Shown in pieces: positions 34,601-36,953 of a stretch of 36,953 nucleotides of DNA. Positions within the stretch are counted from its first letter, which is position 1. Every line of letters starts with the position of its first letter. Under the pieces are notes generated by a model. That model had not been told where the DNA came from. It searched no databases and saw only the letters and a program-made list of their open reading frames with translations. A program made the translations under genes and the position numbers. Origin of the DNA: Candidatus Gastranaerophilales bacterium. Its GTDB lineage: Bacteria > Cyanobacteriota > Vampirovibrionia > Gastranaerophilales > Gastranaerophilaceae. Where the stretch lies: contig JAILHI010000015.1 of assembly GCA_024695865.1 (NCBI GenBank), positions 1 to 36,953 on the forward strand, written 5' to 3'.

Positions 34601-36953
34601 TACAATGGGTGATGTCACGGGCGATTTTATAACTAACTATACGCACGTAACAGCAATTTCTGCAGGTTCGGAAGAAGCAAAATCTATCCTTTCAGGCGGC
34701 GGTGCTATTTACAACACCGATACACTCGGTAATCTCTCCGGAGACTTTATAGGTAACTATGCTTATATATCGGCGGCATCAAGCGGCGATTCCTTTTCTG
34801 ACGCTTCAAGATCAGGCGGCGGCGCTATTTACAATTCGGTCGGAACAATTGATGATATTGACGGCGATTTTATAAATAACTATGCCGTTATATCAGCGGT
34901 TTCTACAAACACGGAAGATGCTAAAGCCTACTCATCGGGCGGCGGCGCAATCTACAATTATGCAGGTACACTTGGAAATATTACGGGTGATTTTATCGGT
35001 AACTATGCAGAGATATCAGCGGTTTCAGGTGATGCTGCAAAGGCAAATTCTGCTACCTCGGGCGGTGGTGCTATTTTCAACCTCTCTGACATAGGTGATA
35101 TTACAGGCGACTTCACGGGCAACTATGCACAAAATGCTAACGGAAATGTCTATGGCGGTGCAATTTTCGCTCAGGGCACAATAGGTGATGTTACGGGTGA
35201 TTTCACGGGCAACTACGTGGTCGGTGATGAGGGCTTTGGCGGTGCAATCTATAACGAGACAACACTTAACATCTATGACTCATCATTTATCGGTAACCAT
35301 GCGACAAACGGCGGTGCAATCTACAACGACGGCGGCACTTTATCCGTAACTGCAAACACAGAGGATATTGAATTTACAAATAACAACACAACAGGTACGC
35401 CTGAAGGTACGGGCTACGGAATTTACAACGCAAGCGGCACGGTCAGCCTTAATGCCGTAGGCGCAAACACTCTGACCGTCAACGATGCAATCTGTAACGA
35501 CGGCACTTTGAGTCTTAACGCCGCAGGTCAAACGGGAGATATAATCCTTGCAGATGTAGCAGGTACGGGTTCTTTGTCTGTCGCAGGCGGCAGTGTTATT
35601 GCAGACAGTATCAGCCAAAATATAGTATCGATTGCAGCGGGCAAGACTCTAAACGTCGGCACTCTCTCTGCAACAAGCGGTACTGCTAACGCAGGCACTC
35701 TGACAATTACAGAGTCAAATTCAACTGCGGTTACGGGTGCAGGTACAACAATTTTTGCAGGCAGCGATACAGTAAACACGGGCATAATTTCTCAGGCTGC
35801 CGAAATTGCAAGCGGCAAAAAACTTACTACTGTTATTAACAATTTAGACGGTACAATAACTAACGCAGGTACCTTAATAACAACAGGTTTGCTGGATAAA
35901 ACTATCAGCGGCGCAGGCATTACCAAAATAAATTCAACATTAGGTTTTGGAACTGCTGCGGCGATAAACGGAACGTTAGACTTCAATAACGGTACGTTAA
36001 CCTTATCCTCGGGTTCAATAGCAAACAACAATGTCGGCGCGGTAATCGGAAACGGTAATATGAATATCGATTTGCGAATTGGTGCGCAGACGGCCGATTC
36101 GCTGACTCTGTCGAATGTTTCAAGCGGTTTGATAACCCTTACGGGTGTCAACATTATCGATTCCTCGGCAACTCATATAGCAGATGATTACAGGGTGGAT
36201 ATATTAAACACCGTACCTCTCGGAAGTACGGTACAACTTGCACTCAGTGATGATGTTGCTGCAGCCTTTGATGCAAAAGAATATATCATGCAGGAAATAC
36301 CCGAGTCTGTGTCCTATGATGCGGTGCCTGAAAATACGAATTGGTTATACAATTTGTACAAAAAATATGTAACCTCGGAAATAACAGTTTTCGGTAAACT
36401 CGGTTTAACTGATGACAAATATGGAATACAGGTATCCGAATCTTCAAGAACGGGCGGGGAAACAACCGAATATCCCGTTGATACATTGGCATGTGTCAAT
36501 CAATCAACATCAATACCCGTAAAAGCGTTTACTGCTCAAACAGACGGCATTACATATACCGTAACGGAAACCCCGGGTACAACAACAGGAACAGTAATTG
36601 TTTCGGGTGTTGCAGGCGGCAGTGCCGAAACTATTGACCTTGCCGGTCATACGGGTTTTGTATTATCAACTCCGTCAGCAATTTTAACCTTGAATGATGT
36701 TACACTTACAGGCTCTAATGAAGCGGCTGTAACTTTGACTAACGGCACTTTGAATGTAAACAGTTCTACCTTGTCGGGTAATACGGCAGCAACTGCAGGC
36801 GGTGCCATAAATAATGCAGGCGGAACGGTCAATATTACTAATTCCGTATTTACAGGCAATACTGAAAACGGTCAGAATAACGATATTTATAACTCGGGTA
36901 CAATTAACCTCTCGGGCATGAATACTTTAAACGGCGGTATTACAGGTGCTTCG
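31668..36953 (+). CDS. Giant secreted protein with Pmp-like GGA[IV]/FxxN repeats (3' end outside window)
   Basis: The frame is open from this ATG to the window end, 1762 codons without a stop, so the C-terminus is missing. An AAGGG ribosome binding site lies 7 nt upstream; a second ATG at 31662 is less well spaced. A signal peptide ends at about residue 29 (GVADA, then SSY). Residues about 55-300 hold two similar modules built around KY[FY]KW. Residues about 430-1150 carry some 18 repeats with GGGAIYN and ITGDFIGNY, then a Thr/Gly/Asn-rich beta-helix-like region. GGA[IV] plus FxxN is the pattern of chlamydial polymorphic membrane proteins, which are autotransporter adhesins. A C-terminal barrel or anchor would be beyond the window, so autotransport is not shown. 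Confidence 0.9.
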   Translation, partial: MNSFRNKNKSLLAAVFLGTMISAAGVADASSYSLTPTDAQGLDTVTEYSYNSLTGEFTPQYYKMTLNSPSTVGTDAKYFKWAQDLQGNKTFIYATNESEANLSYKYTLNKNPDASVKTILKTAITNYLSASHAKYTVTNSKQTDNDMSLRVFNGIGTGTKYTQYYFTPAEGEEDIAAFLAATGNQYFQEVGSGDDYIFKIGSKYYTIDTSLIPDSSYVETPVPSKTQLGIYSKYFTEENLANGQLTESLRRTDLSKTTYGVGDTSKYYKWTEDIDHNIKLTATANPEEANITALYHNYLDTQDGNSKVATVTTNGTASKYKTDGGAALSNPDGTTTSINEVLYSNNETTATVSSSGNCRGWLGGAVHNAGTLTSVVADFVNNTFAADRATTTDSYSKNRIYGGGALGNAGTINSLTGTFINNRLAGSGTGPDYGGGGAIMNLVGGTISSVTGDFVANYVDISAIASGSQAADAHFTGGGAIYNIAKMDTIKGDFIGNNVNVSATSSGTLNAADNTSGGGAIYVYSGPIGNIEGDFVNNYVNVSASTSSNKRAEAYASGGGAIFVRNNEGSTGNITGDFLGNYVLVSATTSGTQIADSQQSGGGAVYNNGGAVGNLTGDFIGNYAVVNAIAESTATEANAFYSGGGAVMNNAGSMGNITGNFLSNYIMVTTNSAGSGKADDNLSGGGAIYNNADLGYVTGDFIGNHSDLSATASGSASADATVSGGGAIYNNWGDIAKITGDFVENYTNVSAVSTGSGKSQSSASGGAAIYNYYGSIGDITGDFINNYANVSAIATGDNLAKTLTSGGGAIYNESEIANITGKFIGNSINISAISTGTEEAWAYATGGGAIYNDSDMGVITGDFVGNSSVSTITAGAGATFADATISGGGAIFNYQGTTDDVIGNFIANHAIVSASSAGSEYAEDYYSGGGAIYNYDTMGNITGNFTGNYALVSAETETGSATYAKPQQSGGGAIYNYGTMGDVTGDFITNYTHVTAISAGSEEAKSILSGGGAIYNTDTLGNLSGDFIGNYAYISAASSGDSFSDASRSGGGAIYNSVGTIDDIDGDFINNYAVISAVSTNTEDAKAYSSGGGAIYNYAGTLGNITGDFIGNYAEISAVSGDAAKANSATSGGGAIFNLSDIGDITGDFTGNYAQNANGNVYGGAIFAQGTIGDVTGDFTGNYVVGDEGFGGAIYNETTLNIYDSSFIGNHATNGGAIYNDGGTLSVTANTEDIEFTNNNTTGTPEGTGYGIYNASGTVSLNAVGANTLTVNDAICNDGTLSLNAAGQTGDIILADVAGTGSLSVAGGSVIADSISQNIVSIAAGKTLNVGTLSATSGTANAGTLTITESNSTAVTGAGTTIFAGSDTVNTGIISQAAEIASGKKLTTVINNLDGTITNAGTLITTGLLDKTISGAGITKINSTLGFGTAAAINGTLDFNNGTLTLSSGSIANNNVGAVIGNGNMNIDLRIGAQTADSLTLSNVSSGLITLTGVNIIDSSATHIADDYRVDILNTVPLGSTVQLALSDDVAAAFDAKEYIMQEIPESVSYDAVPENTNWLYNLYKKYVTSEITVFGKLGLTDDKYGIQVSESSRTGGETTEYPVDTLACVNQSTSIPVKAFTAQTDGITYTVTETPGTTTGTVIVSGVAGGSAETIDLAGHTGFVLSTPSAILTLNDVTLTGSNEAAVTLTNGTLNVNSSTLSGNTAATAGGAINNAGGTVNITNSVFTGNTENGQNNDIYNSGTINLSGMNTLNGGITGAS
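32865..35120 (+). repeat. Tandem coding repeats of about 120-130 bp
   Basis: About 18 units recur with starts near 32968, 33100, 33220, 33340, 33469, 33595, 33718, 33838, 33961 and so on to about 35062. Each unit has a GGCGGYGGTGC block coding GGGA, followed by ATYTACAAY and, about 40 bp later, ACRGGTGAYTTT coding TGDF. Unit length varies from about 117 to 132 bp, always in multiples of three. A degenerate version continues to about 35340, and single GGAI/FTGN pairs reappear near 36800. Confidence 0.85.

Noticed and set aside
32865-35120. CRISPR-like periodic repeats
   Set aside because: The period is about 120-130 bp, always a multiple of three, and the variable parts are coding and related to each other, so these are protein repeats.
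33990-36859. Several minus-strand open frames of 60-134 codons inside the giant gene
   Set aside because: They mirror the regular Gly/Thr/Ala codon pattern of the plus-strand repeats, lack ribosome binding sites and match no family.

Overview
The window looks like a chromosomal segment of an AT-rich, diderm gut-type bacterium. My best guess is the non-photosynthetic Cyanobacteria relatives (Vampirovibrionia/Melainabacteria, Gastranaerophilales-like), at roughly 60% confidence. Supporting observations are an outer-membrane gene set (AsmA-like protein, lipoprotein, secreted Pmp-like repeat protein), an FlhB-type export switch protein with a sigma-28-like factor, and the ribosomal gene order infA-rpmJ-rpsM-rpsK-rpsD-rpoA-rplQ-truA-rplM-rpsI. 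No 16S rRNA or other decisive marker is present, so the assignment is an inference.

Layout. Positions 1-3342 (+): an 82-aa orphan, maf, apt, flhB and a FliA/sigma-28-like sigma factor. Positions 3350-8366 (-): a phosphohexomutase, a PC4-like ssDNA-binding protein and priA, tightly packed as one probable operon. Positions 8674-11847 (-): a UvrD-type helicase fused to a RecB/Cas4-like nuclease, with a divergent small DUF1653 gene at 11943-12149 (+). Positions 12347-16832 (-): overlapping metH and a homocysteine methyltransferase/MTHFR fusion gene, a methionine/one-carbon unit. Positions 16956-21726 (-): an AsmA-like protein followed by a lipoprotein. Positions 21967-26812 (-): the alpha-operon-type ribosomal cluster, with several one-base TAATG stop/start overlaps. 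Positions 27164-28021 (+): a membrane-anchored FkbM methyltransferase. Positions 28344-30947 (+): clpB. Positions 31103-31258 (+): a 51-codon small gene. Position 31668 to the window end (+): an open, unfinished reading frame of at least 1762 codons encoding a secreted repeat protein.

Most notable points. (1) The 51-codon gene is preceded by a near-consensus sigma-28 promoter (TAAAGTTT-N11-GCCGATAG), has its own Shine-Dalgarno and a strong terminator, and shares the window with a sigma-28-like factor gene. (2) infA, normally essential, carries an in-frame TAA at codon 24 and is otherwise intact. (3) The terminal giant protein has about 18 repeats of roughly 40 residues, each with a GGA[IV] and an FxxN motif, the signature of chlamydial-type polymorphic outer-membrane proteins; a 13-T tract abuts its likely promoter. 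(4) MetH ends right after the cobalamin domain and lacks the reactivation domain. (5) Three copies of a GTCATTGCGAG-type palindromic repeat lie between genes, and a short near-palindrome, ACTAATAGTG, recurs through the minus-strand gene block.
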